DNA of 64,000 nt from Nocardia sp. alder85J (GCF_020176955.2 NZ_JAIUCZ020000001.1:186001-250000), one strand, 5' to 3'. Positions 9,751 through 19,743 are shown, counted from the first letter of the stretch. Notes: a model not told the origin generated them from the letters alone. Program-made: numbers and translations.

Positions 9751-9797
9751 TTGACTTGGTTCGTACTGCCAACTATTTTGGTTCGCAGTACCAACTA
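9751..9797 (+). promoter_or_regulatory. promoter with two direct copies of a MarR-type operator
   Basis: A near-consensus promoter reads TTGACT (9751-9756), 17 bases, TATTTT (9774-9779). Two 20-base copies lie over it: TTGGTTCGTACTGCCAACTA (9756-9775) and TTGGTTCGCAGTACCAACTA (9778-9797). The second has perfect TTGGT/ACCAA arms. Copies are spaced 22 bases, about two helical turns, so two dimers would bind on one face. The first covers the spacer and the second the start site, which is expected for repression of the gene at 9837. Confidence 0.75.
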
Positions 9798-9836
9798 AAT
9801 CGACCGGTTCGCCGGTATCCACCGAAGGGCACTCCC

Positions 9837-10781
9837 ATGAAGGCCGTCGTCGTCTCCGCATTCCACACCCCGCCGCGCTACCAGGACTTCCCCGCGCCGA
9901 TCGCCACCGGTGCCACCGAACAGGTCGTCGACGTGCTCGCCGCCGGACTGCACCCCCGGGTGCGGTCCCAGGCGGACGGCTCGCACTACACCAGCACCGG
10001 CGTGTTGCCGCTGGTACCCGGCATCGACGGCGTCGGCCGCGGCGCCGACGGGCAGTTGCGCTACTTCCTGCTGCCGGACACCACCCTCGGCACGATGGCC
10101 GAGCAGACCCTCATCGACACCCGCCGCAGCGTCGTGCTGCCGGAGGGCAGCGATTGCGTGGCGGTCGCCGCGGCGCTGAATCCGGCCATGTCGTCCTGGG
10201 TGGCGCTGCGCCGCCGCATCGAATTCCGGCCCGGGCAGAGCGTGCTGGTCCTGGGCGCCACCGGTAACGCCGGCCGGATGGCGGTCCAGGTCGCGAAGAT
10301 GTTCGGCGCCGACCGGATCGTGGCCGCCGCGCGCAATGCCGATCTGCTCGCGGCACTCCCGGCCCTCGGCGCCACCGGCACCGTCCCCCTCGGCGACGAC
10401 GAACGCCTGGCCGCGGCCGCCGCCGAGGTCGACGTGGTCCTCGACTACCTGTGGGGACAACCCACCGCCGACGCGATGGCCGCCCTCGTCACCGCGCGGC
10501 CCGATCGCGGAAAGCCGTTGTCCTGGGTTCAGATCGGCTCCGTCGCGGGCCCCACCGCCTCGATTCCCTCGGCGGCACTGCGGGCCTCGCACCTGCAACT
10601 GGTCGGTAGCGGCCAGGGCTCCGTCGGCACCCGCGAGATCCTCGCCGAACTCCCGGTGATCGCCGCGGCGATCACCGCGGGTACCTTCGACATCGACGCC
10701 CGGCCGGTTCCGCTGGCCGAGGTCGAGCAAGCCTGGGCCGAGGCGCCGCACACCGCGCAACGGCTGGTGCTGACCCCGTAG
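9837..10781 (+). CDS. quinone oxidoreductase-like MDR protein
   Basis: This 314-residue zinc-independent medium-chain dehydrogenase/reductase begins MKAVVVSAFHTPPRYQDF. The NADPH-binding Rossmann motif is in VLVLGATGNAGRMAVQVAKM. The catalytic zinc ligands of alcohol dehydrogenases are absent, as in quinone reductases. It probably reduces quinones or enones with NADPH, a typical target of MarR sensors of electrophiles. Its promoter carries the double MarR site described above. The substrate is inferred at class level only. Confidence 0.85.
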   Translation: MKAVVVSAFHTPPRYQDFPAPIATGATEQVVDVLAAGLHPRVRSQADGSHYTSTGVLPLVPGIDGVGRGADGQLRYFLLPDTTLGTMAEQTLIDTRRSVVLPEGSDCVAVAAALNPAMSSWVALRRRIEFRPGQSVLVLGATGNAGRMAVQVAKMFGADRIVAAARNADLLAALPALGATGTVPLGDDERLAAAAAEVDVVLDYLWGQPTADAMAALVTARPDRGKPLSWVQIGSVAGPTASIPSAALRASHLQLVGSGQGSVGTREILAELPVIAAAITAGTFDIDARPVPLAEVEQAWAEAPHTAQRLVLTP

Positions 10782-10793
10782 CGGTCCGCGAAT

Positions 10794-12113
10794 TCAGCGG
10801 CGGCGCATGGTGATCCGGGCATTGTGGGCCGGGCTGATCCCGGTGTGCAGCCGCCGCGGCGGCTCCACGTAGCCCGGGGTGACATCGATGCGCCGATGCC
10901 GCAGGATGGCCCGGAACATGACGCGGGCCTCCAGCAGTGCGAACTGCGCTCCGAGGCACCGATGCACCCCGCCGCCGAACGCCAGCCAGGTCCGCGTCTC
11001 CGGCCGCGCCGCGAGGAAGCGTTCCGGCCGGAAGGCCAGCGGATCCGGATAGTGTTGCGGCGATTCGTGAATCATCAGGATCGGCACGATCACCATGGTG
11101 CCGCGCGGGATCTCGACACCGTTGACCACCGTGTCGCGCACCGCGCGCCGCGCGGTGAACGGACTGGCGGGCCGCACCCGCATCGACTCGGCCACCACGG
11201 CATCCAGATAGGTGTCGAGCCGTTCGGTATCACCCGCGTCGGCGGCCGCGTCCACCTCGGCCATCACCTCCGGATGTCCCGCCAGCAACGCGGCGATCCA
11301 GCCCAGCGTCATCGCGGTGGTCTCATAGGCGCCCAACAGGATTCCGCGCATGTCGCGGGCCAGCCCCGCATCGTCGTGCCGATCCGAATCGGTGCCCACG
11401 TAGCGCGACAGCACATCGGCGCCGGTGCGGCCGGTGGCCCGGCGGTCGGCGATCTCCTCGAGCACGACGGCGTCGACGTGCGCCTGCGTGCGGCGCAGCG
11501 GGAGATAGGGCAGCGTGTAACCGCCGAGAAAGGGGGTGAGCAAGGTGACCGCGAGGAAGCCGCGACTCTCGATCGCCTCGAACCAGTGCCCCACGGCCGT
11601 GCACAGCCGGGCCAGCCGGGCCGGCGGCATCGTGCCGAACACCACACCCAGCAACACGCCGATAGCGAGATCGTAACCAGCCCTGAGGAATTCGAACGGC
11701 TGCCCGATCGGCCAGCTCGGCAGTACCCGCTCCACCACCTCGCCGATCAGGTCTTCGTAGGCCAGCACCGCCTGCGGCTGGAATGCGGGCGCGAACAACC
11801 GCCGCTCGCGGCGATGATCCTCGCCGTCGAGGAAGATCAGCGTCCGGGTGCCGAACAGTTCGTCGTGGCTGGACAGCCGGCTCAGCACCTTGCCCAGCGA
11901 AAAGTCCTCGCGCGCAGCGAACAACGACCAGACATCGTCCAGGTCGCGGGTCACCAGCATGGTCGGGAAGCCCGGCGGATCCACCACGAAGCGATCGCCG
12001 AGCGCCGCCAGCGGGGATCGGTGCGTGCCGGGGCGGATCAGGCCGCCGAGGTGCTTGGTGTCGCGGTGGCGTACTCGGGGCAGCTCCCGCAGTGGGATCG
12101 CGGTGGGTGACAC
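10794..12113 (-). CDS. cytochrome P450
   Basis: The 439-residue protein is a haem-thiolate monooxygenase. I chose the GTG at 12113 because GAGGA lies seven bases upstream and the length fits class I bacterial P450s. The I-helix oxygen motif is GAYETT, the K-helix ExxR is ESMR, and the haem loop is FGGGVHRCLG near residue 385. The HDELFGTRTLIFLDGEDHRRER segment is the usual C-helix region. It diverges from the acyl-AMP ligase at 12299 and may have oxidised a lipid made by that now broken locus. No ferredoxin or reductase is adjacent. Confidence 0.92.
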   Translation of the reverse strand: MSPTAIPLRELPRVRHRDTKHLGGLIRPGTHRSPLAALGDRFVVDPPGFPTMLVTRDLDDVWSLFAAREDFSLGKVLSRLSSHDELFGTRTLIFLDGEDHRRERRLFAPAFQPQAVLAYEDLIGEVVERVLPSWPIGQPFEFLRAGYDLAIGVLLGVVFGTMPPARLARLCTAVGHWFEAIESRGFLAVTLLTPFLGGYTLPYLPLRRTQAHVDAVVLEEIADRRATGRTGADVLSRYVGTDSDRHDDAGLARDMRGILLGAYETTAMTLGWIAALLAGHPEVMAEVDAAADAGDTERLDTYLDAVVAESMRVRPASPFTARRAVRDTVVNGVEIPRGTMVIVPILMIHESPQHYPDPLAFRPERFLAARPETRTWLAFGGGVHRCLGAQFALLEARVMFRAILRHRRIDVTPGYVEPPRRLHTGISPAHNARITMRRR

Positions 12114-12168
12114 CCGGACATCCTCGCGAATACCGTCGCGGCAGGCAATGCCCCTCGAATTACCGGCG

Positions 12169-12196
12169 CTGGCAACGGCTGTCGCACAGGTATATT
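12169..12196 (+). promoter_or_regulatory. candidate promoter of the acyl-AMP ligase
   Basis: CTGGCA (12169-12174) and TATATT (12191-12196) are spaced 16 bases and lie about 100 bases before the ATG at 12299. The -10 match is good and the -35 fair. The rest of the 185-base divergent gap shows no clear operator. Confidence 0.35.
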
Positions 12197-12298
12197 GCCT
12201 CAGCAGATCGAACACCCGCGGTTCGGTCGGTAGGTTCGCGGGTCCGCCCGAGCGCGACGACCGGCCGGAGACGGGCTTTGCGCGAGGGAAGTTGTTGT

Positions 12299-13945
12299 AT
12301 GGCCGGCACGTTGATCGACACGCTGTTCGCTCGGGTCCAGGCGCAGCCCGCCGCAACGGCCTACCGATTCCTGACCGACGGCGAGGTGGACGGTCCGGTC
12401 GAGGAGATGACCTACGCCCGGCTGGGCCGGCGCACCCGCGCGCTGGCCGCCGCCCTCCAGGAGGTCGCGCCGCAGCGCGCGCTGCTGCTCTATCCCGCCG
12501 GTCTGGAGTTCGTCGAGGCGTTCTTCGCCTGCCTGGCGGCCGGAGTGGTCGCGGTGCCCGCGCCGGTGCCGGAGTGGGAGAGCCGCGCGCTGCACCGGTT
12601 GCGGCGGCTGGTCACACACGCCGACGTGCAGCTGGTGCTGGCCCCGCGGCGGGTGGTGGACGAGGCGGCGGCCTGGCGCACCCAGCTGCCCGAACTCGCC
12701 GGCGTCGCCTGGCTGGCCACCGACACGATTCCCGACGACCGCGAAACATCCTTCCGCGCACACGATCCGGAGCCGGACGCGGTCGCGTTCATCCAGTACA
12801 CCTCCGGTTCCACCAGCGCGCCGCGCGGGGTGCAGCTCACCCACGCGAATCTGCTGCACAACCAGGCGGTCATCGCCGCCGGGCTGGGCCACGATCCGGC
12901 GGTCCTCGAGTCCCGCGACGGTGCCCTGTTCGCGAGCTGGCTGCCGATGTACCACGACATGGGTCTCATCGCACCGGTCCTGCACACGGTGTACCTGGGC
13001 GGGCATTCGGTGCTGATGTCGCCGCTGCACTTCCTGCAACGGCCCGAGCGCTGGCTGCGGGCGATCGCGGCCTCCGGCGCGCACACCAGCGGCGGCCCGA
13101 ACTTCGCCTACGAACTGTGCCTGCGCCGCATTGCGCCGGAGCAACTGCACGGCCTGGACCTGAGCCGCTGGCAGGTCGCGTTCAACGGCGCCGAACCGGT
13201 GCGCGCCACCACGATCGCGCGGTTCACCGAGACCTTCGCCGCCGCCGGATTCGCCGCGCGCGCCATGCAACCGGTGTACGGACTGGCCGAGGCGACCCTG
13301 ATGGTGACGGCCGCGGACACCACGGCCGCGCCCACCCGCCTCGAGATACCCGGCCGCTACCTCGTCGGCGACCGGGCGCGCAGCGCGGAACTGGTCGGCG
13401 TCGGGCGGCCACCGGCGGGCATCACGGTCGCGATCGCCGACCCGGAGCACGGCACGGCCCGCGCCGAGGGCGTGGAGGGCGAGATCTGGGTGGCCGGAAA
13501 CAGCGTCGCGGCGGGCTATTTCCGCGACGAGGCGGCCACCGCGGCGACCTTCGGCGCCACCCTGCCCGGTGACGACCGCCGCTACCTGCGCACCGGTGAT
13601 CTCGGATTCCTGTCCGGTGGAGAGCTTTTCGTCACCGGTCGGCAGAAGGATCTGCTGATCGTCGACGGCCGCAACCACTATCCGCAGGATCTCGAGCTGA
13701 CCGCCGAGTCCGCGCATCCGGCGGTCCGGGCCGGATGTGTGGCGGCGTTCTCGGTGGATTTCGGCGTCGGCGGGGAACAACCGGTCGTGGTGGCCGAGGT
13801 GCGCGAGGAGGTGGCGGCCGAACCGGTCCGATCCTGTTGCCGAAACCCGCGGACTGGCCGGAACGTTCGTCGGTGGTCGGTGCGCCGGTCATGCCGCAGC
13901 GGTTGCGGGCGGCGTGGGGCGAACAGGCCGTCGACCCGGCGCTGA
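12299..13945 (+). pseudogene. fatty acyl-AMP ligase, C-terminus lost by fusion
   Basis: The reading frame starts at ATG 12299 with a good FAAL sequence: FIQYTSGSTSAPRGVQLTHA (AMP-binding, Thr168 region), SWLPMYHDMGLIAPVLHTVY, ASGAHTSGGPNFAYELCLRR and YLRTGDLGFL. It reaches GRQKDLLIVDGRNHYPQDLE in the hinge/C-terminal domain. FAALs activate fatty acids as acyl-adenylates for polyketide or lipid assembly. At about 13821-13828 (residue ~508) homology stops abruptly and the frame runs on as arginine-rich nonsense to 13945. From 13825 another frame encodes the middle of a glycosyltransferase. The simplest reading is a deletion that joined two genes; an assembly error is the alternative. About 60 or more C-terminal residues are missing, so activity is doubtful. 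Confidence 0.8.
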
Positions 13946-14478
13946 CGGCCTGGCTCGACGAGGGCGAAGCGCCGATCTACTTCTGCATGACCGGAATGCC
14001 CGTGCTCGACCCGGCCGCCTGCTGTGCCCTGATCGCCGCGGTGTGTACCCGGCTGGGCGCGCGGGCACTGGTCACCATGCGTGGCGAGGGGGTGCCCCCG
14101 GGCGCCGGGCACGACCGCCGCCTGTACCTGGTGAACTCGTTCGACTACGACCGGGTGCTGCCGCGCTGCCGCGCGGTGGTGCATCACGGGGGCAGCGGCA
14201 ACACCCAGGACGTGCTGCGAGCGGGCCTGCCCGCCGTGGTGATCGGTGTGCACAGCGACCAGTTCTTCTACGGCTGGCGGATTTCCGCACTGGGCATCGG
14301 CGACGACTTCCCCTACCCGAAGCTGACCGAGGACCGGCTGTTCACGGCGCTGACCCGGGCACTCGCCCCCGAATCCCTGCGCCGCGCAAGCGAATTGGGT
14401 GATCGCGCCGCCACCGAGAACGGTGTGCACGCCGCCGCCGACGCGATCGAACGGCTCGTCGTGGCGTCGTCGGTGTGA
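13825..14478 (+). pseudogene. UDP-glycosyltransferase (GT1), C-terminal half only
   Basis: In frame from 13825 the codons give GPILLPKPADWPERSSVVGA, the linker after the N-terminal domain of GT1 enzymes. The donor-binding half follows, including LYLVNSFDYDRVLPRCRAVV and VHHGGSGNTQDVLRAGLPAV, the GT1 signature. The acceptor-binding N-terminal half (~200 residues) is absent and is replaced by the truncated acyl-AMP ligase in another frame. It has no start codon of its own with a ribosome site. It ends with a GTGA overlap to the GT4 gene, showing that the original locus was an operon. Confidence 0.75.
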
Positions 14479-15705
14479 GCGCCGAACCCGTGCACGTCGC
14501 GCTGTTCAGCGACTTCCACCCCGACACCCTCGGCGGCGCGCAGACCGCCCTGCGCGCCCTGCGCGACGGCCTGCGGTGCGCGGGCCATCGTGTGACCGTC
14601 TTCAGCGCTCCCGCTCCGTATGCCGTTTCCGGCGACTCGGATTCGATTGTGCTGCAAGCGAGTCCGTTCAAGATGGCGAACGGCTTGCCGATCGCGCTGC
14701 CGACCCGGTCGAACCCGCCGCGCGATCGACACCGCGTTCGCCGCTCACGGCCCGGTCGACGTCGTCCACGCGCTGACCACCTACGGCTGCGGAATCGCCG
14801 GGGTCCGCGCCGCCGCGCGACACGGCCTGCCGCTGGTCCAGACCTTGCAGAGCCGCGACGATATCGTCATCGAAAAGTACTCGCCCGCACCGTATCTCAG
14901 TGCACTCACGATGCGCCTGCTGCACGGCTGGTACCTGTCCGGCCCCACGGCGCCGCCCACCGCCGCCGACGGCCCGACCACTCGCCTCGCGTGGCGACCG
15001 CTGCTCGCGCACGCGGCGGCGGCGGACCGGGTCGTCGCGCCGTCGCGGCACTTCGCCCGGCGCCTGTCCGAACACGGCGTGCGCACGCCGATCGACGTGG
15101 TGTCCAACGGTATCGACGACCGGATGCTGGACGACATCCTGGGTGACGGCGAGGTGCGCCCGGCGAACGGCCCCGGCCCCCTGCGCCTGGTCTGGTGCGG
15201 CCGGTTGTCCGCGGAGAAACGTCCGCTGGAGGCGATCGAACTGGTGCAGCGCCTCGCCGGCTGCACCCTGGACATCTACGGCACCGGCCCGCTGCTCGAC
15301 CGGGCCCGCGAGCTGATCGCCCGGCACGGCGCCGCCGATCGCATCCGCCTGCACGGCGAGGTCACCCAGGCCGACTGCCTGCGCGCCATGCGCACCGCCG
15401 ACCTGCTGCTCACCTCGGACTGCGACACCCAGGGCATGGTGCTGCTGGAGGCCCTCGCCGTGGGCCTGCCCGTCCTCCATTGCGACGCCGATCTCACCGA
15501 AACCGTCCCGGCGGGCGGTATCCGCGCGTCCGACCGCTCGATCGGGGCCTTCGCGGTGGCCCTGCTGGACCTGGTGCGCGACCGGCCGCGCATCGACGCC
15601 CTCCGCGCGGAACTGGCGCCGCTGCGGGACGAGCCGCGCCAGTCCCGGCATCTGAATCGCATGATCGGCGTCTACCGAGCGGCGCTCGGCCGACCGGCGG
15701 AGTGA
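14475..15705 (+). pseudogene. GT4-family glycosyltransferase with frameshift
   Basis: Translation starts at GTG 14475, overlapping the previous stop, with VALFSDFHPDTLGGAQTALR, the nucleotide-sugar glycosyltransferase N-terminus. The frame runs to LPTRSNP near 14715, after which similarity continues in another frame from AIDTAFAAHGPVDVVHALTT to the stop at 15705. The C-terminal half is intact: DRVVAPSRHFARRLSEHG, RLVWCGRLSAEKRPLEAIEL, LDIYGTGPLLDRA, and the EX7E-type region with DTQGMVLLEALAVGLPVLHC. One base too many or two too few around 14710-14722 explains the break. It is either a real mutation or a sequencing error. With the fused neighbour it points to a decaying glycolipid locus. Confidence 0.8.
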
Positions 15706-16222
15706 CGGTTCCGCCGCCTCGGATGCTGCGATTGCCGCCTCGGGCAGAGCGTTCGGTGTGCGGTTGCCGTGAGCACCTGCTGCGGCGGCGCGCCGGACGC
15801 CGGGGTCACAGCCACGGTCCGGTTCAGCCCCTCGGGACACAGGGTGCTGGATCAGGCGCGGCTCGTGCGGCTCGATGCGCTGAGGTCTCCATCCGGTCGG
15901 CCGGACCCGGATCGAGTTCCGAATCGGTTGGCCATCCGGTCGGGTCGAGTAGCGGAAGTCGAGTAGTCGTCGAGCCGGTGATCGCAGTGTCCTGTCACGG
16001 ACTCTGGTGCGTCGGCGCTGCGGCGGCCCGGCACAAGTGATCCGGCCGTGCCGCTGCCGCTGTGACCGAGTGCTGCCGGAATCGGTGCGGTCCGCCCGGT
16101 GGTTCCACCTGCGCCGTTCGGGCTGCTCGGATCGCCGGGAGACCGGTCGGTGCGACCCCGTGCCGAACTTGTCGGTGCGATGACCTATGTTGTTCCCATC
16201 GCGACCGAACGGGAGGCTAGAG
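15706..16222. other. 517-base gap without a supported gene
   Basis: Open frames here are short, lack ribosome sites and show no family resemblance on either strand. TATGTT at 16186-16191 could be the -10 of the operon that starts at 16223, but no good -35 lies 17 bases upstream. Nothing else stands out. Confidence 0.5.
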
Positions 16223-16735
16223 GTGGTCTCGAAATCTATTGACACTCAAGTGGATACGCTTGATCCGGCGCGCGTGGCCGCGCAGCCGATGGTGGCGCCG
16301 GCCGCGCCGCGCAAACTGGCGAAGGTGCCCTTCGTGGAGCTCGCCGACGGCCGACTACAGGGGGTGGTCTCCAGTGGGTCCGACATCGCCCGGGTGTACG
16401 TCGCCTCGATCACGGCGGGTGCGCACGGATTGAGTTGCAGCACCAACAACAACCGGCCCTGCGGTGGTCTCACCGGCGGCTACGGGTGCAAACATCTGCA
16501 CGCTCTGATCGACGAGGCGGTGTTGCAGTACGGGCAGGAGCGGGTCGCCCGGTACCTGCGGGTCGAGGTACCCGAGGGCAGCGGAATCGCACAGAGCCTC
16601 AACGGAACTCGTGACCCGGCTCCTGCCGCGGCGGTGTTCGCCCGGTTCCTGCGGCATCTGACGTATCTGGAGCTGCCCGGCACCAGCACGCCGATTCCCG
16701 AGTTGCAGTGGTTCCCGGCGGGGGTGGGTCGCTGA
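16223..16735 (+). CDS. SWIM-like zinc-finger protein, first gene of MoxR/vWA operon
   Basis: The 170-residue protein starts at GTG 16223, six bases after GGGAGG. Cys72, Cys80, Cys89 and His91/His93 lie in SCSTNNNRPCGGLTGGYGCK followed by HLH, resembling a SWIM zinc finger (CxC...CxH) with altered first spacing. SWIM domains bind nucleic acid or protein partners. The stop shares a base with the next start. SWIM proteins are regular partners of MoxR/vWA/DUF5682 genes (E. coli YehQ with YehL/M/P), so it is probably an adaptor or substrate-recognition part of that complex. Its target is unknown. Confidence 0.65.
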   Translation: MVSKSIDTQVDTLDPARVAAQPMVAPAAPRKLAKVPFVELADGRLQGVVSSGSDIARVYVASITAGAHGLSCSTNNNRPCGGLTGGYGCKHLHALIDEAVLQYGQERVARYLRVEVPEGSGIAQSLNGTRDPAPAAAVFARFLRHLTYLELPGTSTPIPELQWFPAGVGR

Positions 16736-18111
16736 TGCTGGGAGTACAACTGGCCGCCCTGCTGGACGGCGCGCCCGAAGGCATCACCGAGGCGCAGCAG
16801 GTGGTCGCCGATTTCGACGATGCCCTGGTGGACGGTTTCGCCCGGGTGGGGGAGCAGCAGTCGGCGGCATTGCACGCGCTGGCCGCGGCGGTCGCCGGCT
16901 CGCCGCTGGGCGCTCCGGTGGCCGCGGCCGTGGCCGATCTCGGCACCGGTGTGGTGGGATGCGAGCGGTTGACGACCCTGGCGGCCGCGCGGGCGGCGGT
17001 CAACGGCGCGGTGCACGATGCGCTGCTGGATCGGCTCGACACGGCGCTGGGCCGCACCCGCGCCGGGTGGGAGCGGCCGGACGAGGGTCCCGCCGAACTC
17101 GCCGCGGTCGACGGCTGCCGGGCCTGGCTGGCCGAGGTCGCCATCGCCGGCTGGTGCGGTGTCGACGACGATCTGATGGCGTCGGCGGACCGCGCGGTGG
17201 AGGCATTGCTGGCAGTGCCGGCGCTGCGCCGTCCCGCGGTGCTGCTCGATGGGCTGGCCGCCGAGCTGCGGGCCTGCGAACCGATCGTCGCGCTGCCGCG
17301 GGTGCCCGCCCGGCGCTGGGCCGATCTCTGGTCTCGGGCGCTGCTGTTGTCCTGGCGCAGTGCGGAATTCGAGGCCGAGCCGGTATCCGGACGGCTGCTG
17401 ATCCTGGGTGCGGACGTCCACGAGCACGGCACCGCGGTGCAGGTGCAGGTATATGCCGTGCTGGAATCCGCGGGCGCCGCACCCCGCCGGGTGCGGGCCA
17501 GTATCGGCGCGGCGAAGGTCGACACCATCGTCGGCCCGGCCGTCTGGCAGTTGCTCAGCGGCCATCCGCACCTGCTGGCGGCGCTGGCCGAACATCGCGC
17601 CCTCGACATCACCGATATGCCCCTCACCGCCGGTGGCGACCTGTGGTGGCACGACGACCGCGCGAGTGCCGGCGCCCCGGCCGACCCCTTCGCCACCGCC
17701 GCCGTGCAACTCGCGCAGGCCGTCGCCCCGGCGGTCCCGCCGCTGGATCGCGATCCGGTGCACATCGCCGAGCCGGTGTTCCTGGAGGGCTACCGCGTCA
17801 CGGACGGCTTCCTGCGGCTCGACGACCGTTCCCTGCGGCTCGAACTGGACCGGTTGCCCGCGTCGGGTCCGCTCACGCCCGCGGCGGTGTCCACCTCGGC
17901 CGCCTGCCTCGGGCTGCTGCGCTGGGATGCGGGCGAATGGTCGCTGCGCCCGCTGGCGGTGCGCCGCAAGCTCAAGGGCGATCTGGTCACCATTCACGGC
18001 GGCGACTGGGCGATGGGCCCCACCGACCCGAAAGTGGCGAAGGCGCAAGCGAAATCGGGCGACTCGATCACCGTGCTGCGGGAACGAGCGGGAAGGCTGC
18101 TGCGCAAATGA
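16735..18111 (+). CDS. uncharacterised component of MoxR/vWA operon
   Basis: The 458-residue protein is soluble and alanine/leucine rich, with a helical N-terminal two thirds and a C-terminal part with more beta character (DGFLRLDDRSLRLELDRLPA; VRRKLKGDLVTIHGGDWAMG). I recognise no catalytic motif. It follows the SWIM-like gene with TGATG overlap and ends in ATGA overlap with the vWA gene, so the products are made together. In related operons the SWIM finger is part of a longer protein, and this may be the separated remainder, equivalent to the body of YehQ-like proteins. This is a guess from gene order. Confidence 0.7.
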   Translation: MLGVQLAALLDGAPEGITEAQQVVADFDDALVDGFARVGEQQSAALHALAAAVAGSPLGAPVAAAVADLGTGVVGCERLTTLAAARAAVNGAVHDALLDRLDTALGRTRAGWERPDEGPAELAAVDGCRAWLAEVAIAGWCGVDDDLMASADRAVEALLAVPALRRPAVLLDGLAAELRACEPIVALPRVPARRWADLWSRALLLSWRSAEFEAEPVSGRLLILGADVHEHGTAVQVQVYAVLESAGAAPRRVRASIGAAKVDTIVGPAVWQLLSGHPHLLAALAEHRALDITDMPLTAGGDLWWHDDRASAGAPADPFATAAVQLAQAVAPAVPPLDRDPVHIAEPVFLEGYRVTDGFLRLDDRSLRLELDRLPASGPLTPAAVSTSAACLGLLRWDAGEWSLRPLAVRRKLKGDLVTIHGGDWAMGPTDPKVAKAQAKSGDSITVLRERAGRLLRK

Positions 18112-19730
18112 GTACCGTCTCTTCGTCCCCCGCCGATGCGCGCCCCGACGGGCCCAACCACGAGGCCCGCCGCCAGGTGCTGTACTGGCGCCTGCTGGCC
18201 GGTATCTTCGCCGACGATCCGCAACCGGCGCTGGAGTCGGCGAGCGCCGCGATCGTCAAGGACATCGACCTGCCGCTGGTCGTCCTCGACCGGAGCGTCT
18301 CGATCGACAATGTGGTGCAACGGTTTCCGAACCTCGCCGCCGAATTCGAGAGCCTCGACCTGACCGGCGAGCCCGAGGGGGAGCAAGCGGAAACCGGCGC
18401 TACGGCAACGCCTTCCGCTGCCGATCCGGACTCCGCCGAGCCCGACTCCGGCGCTGACCTCGACACATCCGGTCACGTCGCTGCGGCCGTCGGTGCGTCC
18501 GCTCCCGTCGGGGGAGGCTCCGGCGAACAATATTCGGGTGCCGTGGAGTCCGACGATGCCGATGCCGGAGAGTCCGACGAGCGCGATTCCGGCGCTCGGG
18601 ACTCCGGTGGCTCCGCATCCGGCCTACCGGAATCGATTGCCGAACACGATGATTCGAGTTCATCCGACCTGGCGCGCACGGGTGCGGAGGCGCGCGATGT
18701 GCGCACCGCCGCACTGGCGTCGAAGCTGCTGCTGAACATCTTCGCCACCGGTTCCGGCGCGGTGAGCGCCGAGCAGCTGTCCGGCTGGCAGGCCGACGCG
18801 AACTGGTTGCGGCGCGCGCTCGGCCCGGAGGGCTGCGGCGCGGTGCGCGGCGTCCTCGGTGAGCTGGAATCCGGGCTGGTCGGCCGGATGCGGTTGCGCG
18901 AGGTGCTGGCCGATCCGCGGCTGGCCGCCCAGCTGACCCCGAGCATGTCGCTGGTCGAACAGTTGTTGCGGGACAAGCACAATCTGTCCGGCGTGGCGCT
19001 GGCCAACGCCAAGGCGCTGATCCGGCGTTATGTCGAGGAGGTCGCGCAGGTGCTGCGCACCCAGGTGCAACAGTCCAGCGTGGGTACCGTCGACCGTTCG
19101 GTGCCGCCGAAGCGGATCCTGCGCAACCTCGACACCGACCGCACGATCTGGAAGAACCTGCCCAACTGGAATCCGGAGGACCAGCGCCTCTATGTGGACC
19201 GCCTGTACTACAAGCATTCCGCGAAGCGCACCACGCCCGCCCGGATGATCGTGGTGGTCGACCAGTCCGGCTCGATGACCGATTCCATGGTCAACTGCAC
19301 GATCCTCGCCTCGATCTTCGCCGGCCTGCCCAAGGTGGACGTGCACCTCATCGCCTACGACACCCGGGCCCTGGATCTCACCCCGTGGGTGCACGACCCG
19401 TTCGAGGTGCTGTTGCGCACCAATCTGGGCGGCGGCAACGACGGTCCGGTCGCGATGGCCATGGCCCAGCCGAAGATCACCGATCCGAGAAATACCGTGC
19501 TGGTGTGGATCTCGGACTTCTACGAGTTCGACCGCTCGCAACCGCTGTTCCAGAGCATGGAGGCGGTGCACCGGTCCGGGGTCAAGCTGATCCCGGTCGG
19601 CTCGGTCAACAGCTCCAACCAGCAGAGCGTCAACCCGTGGTTCCGCGAGCGGTTCAAGGCCCTGGGCACCCCCGTCATCTCGGGGCGCATCCAGAAACTC
19701 GTGGACGAACTCAAGAACTTTCTCGACTAG
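18108..19730 (+). CDS. vWA-domain protein of MoxR operon (YehP-like)
   Basis: The 540-residue protein has an N-terminal helical part, a long acidic Ser/Asp/Glu-rich linker (about residues 87-190), a second helical region and a C-terminal von Willebrand A domain. The metal-site motif DQSGS is at residues 385-389 in MIVVVDQSGSMTDSM, with later TNLGGGNDGPVAMAMAQPKI and WISDFYEF. The linker suggests a flexible tether. vWA proteins of this kind bind the partner MoxR ATPase and a client. The ATGA overlap upstream and 13-base gap downstream place it in the operon between the SWIM part and the ATPase. Confidence 0.85.
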   Translation: MSTVSSSPADARPDGPNHEARRQVLYWRLLAGIFADDPQPALESASAAIVKDIDLPLVVLDRSVSIDNVVQRFPNLAAEFESLDLTGEPEGEQAETGATATPSAADPDSAEPDSGADLDTSGHVAAAVGASAPVGGGSGEQYSGAVESDDADAGESDERDSGARDSGGSASGLPESIAEHDDSSSSDLARTGAEARDVRTAALASKLLLNIFATGSGAVSAEQLSGWQADANWLRRALGPEGCGAVRGVLGELESGLVGRMRLREVLADPRLAAQLTPSMSLVEQLLRDKHNLSGVALANAKALIRRYVEEVAQVLRTQVQQSSVGTVDRSVPPKRILRNLDTDRTIWKNLPNWNPEDQRLYVDRLYYKHSAKRTTPARMIVVVDQSGSMTDSMVNCTILASIFAGLPKVDVHLIAYDTRALDLTPWVHDPFEVLLRTNLGGGNDGPVAMAMAQPKITDPRNTVLVWISDFYEFDRSQPLFQSMEAVHRSGVKLIPVGSVNSSNQQSVNPWFRERFKALGTPVISGRIQKLVDELKNFLD

Positions 19731-19743
19731 GAGACCAGCGATC

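Noticed and set aside
15769..15966. Small open frame in the gap after the GT4 gene
   Set aside because: There is no ribosome site and no recognisable sequence; the region looks non-coding or degraded.
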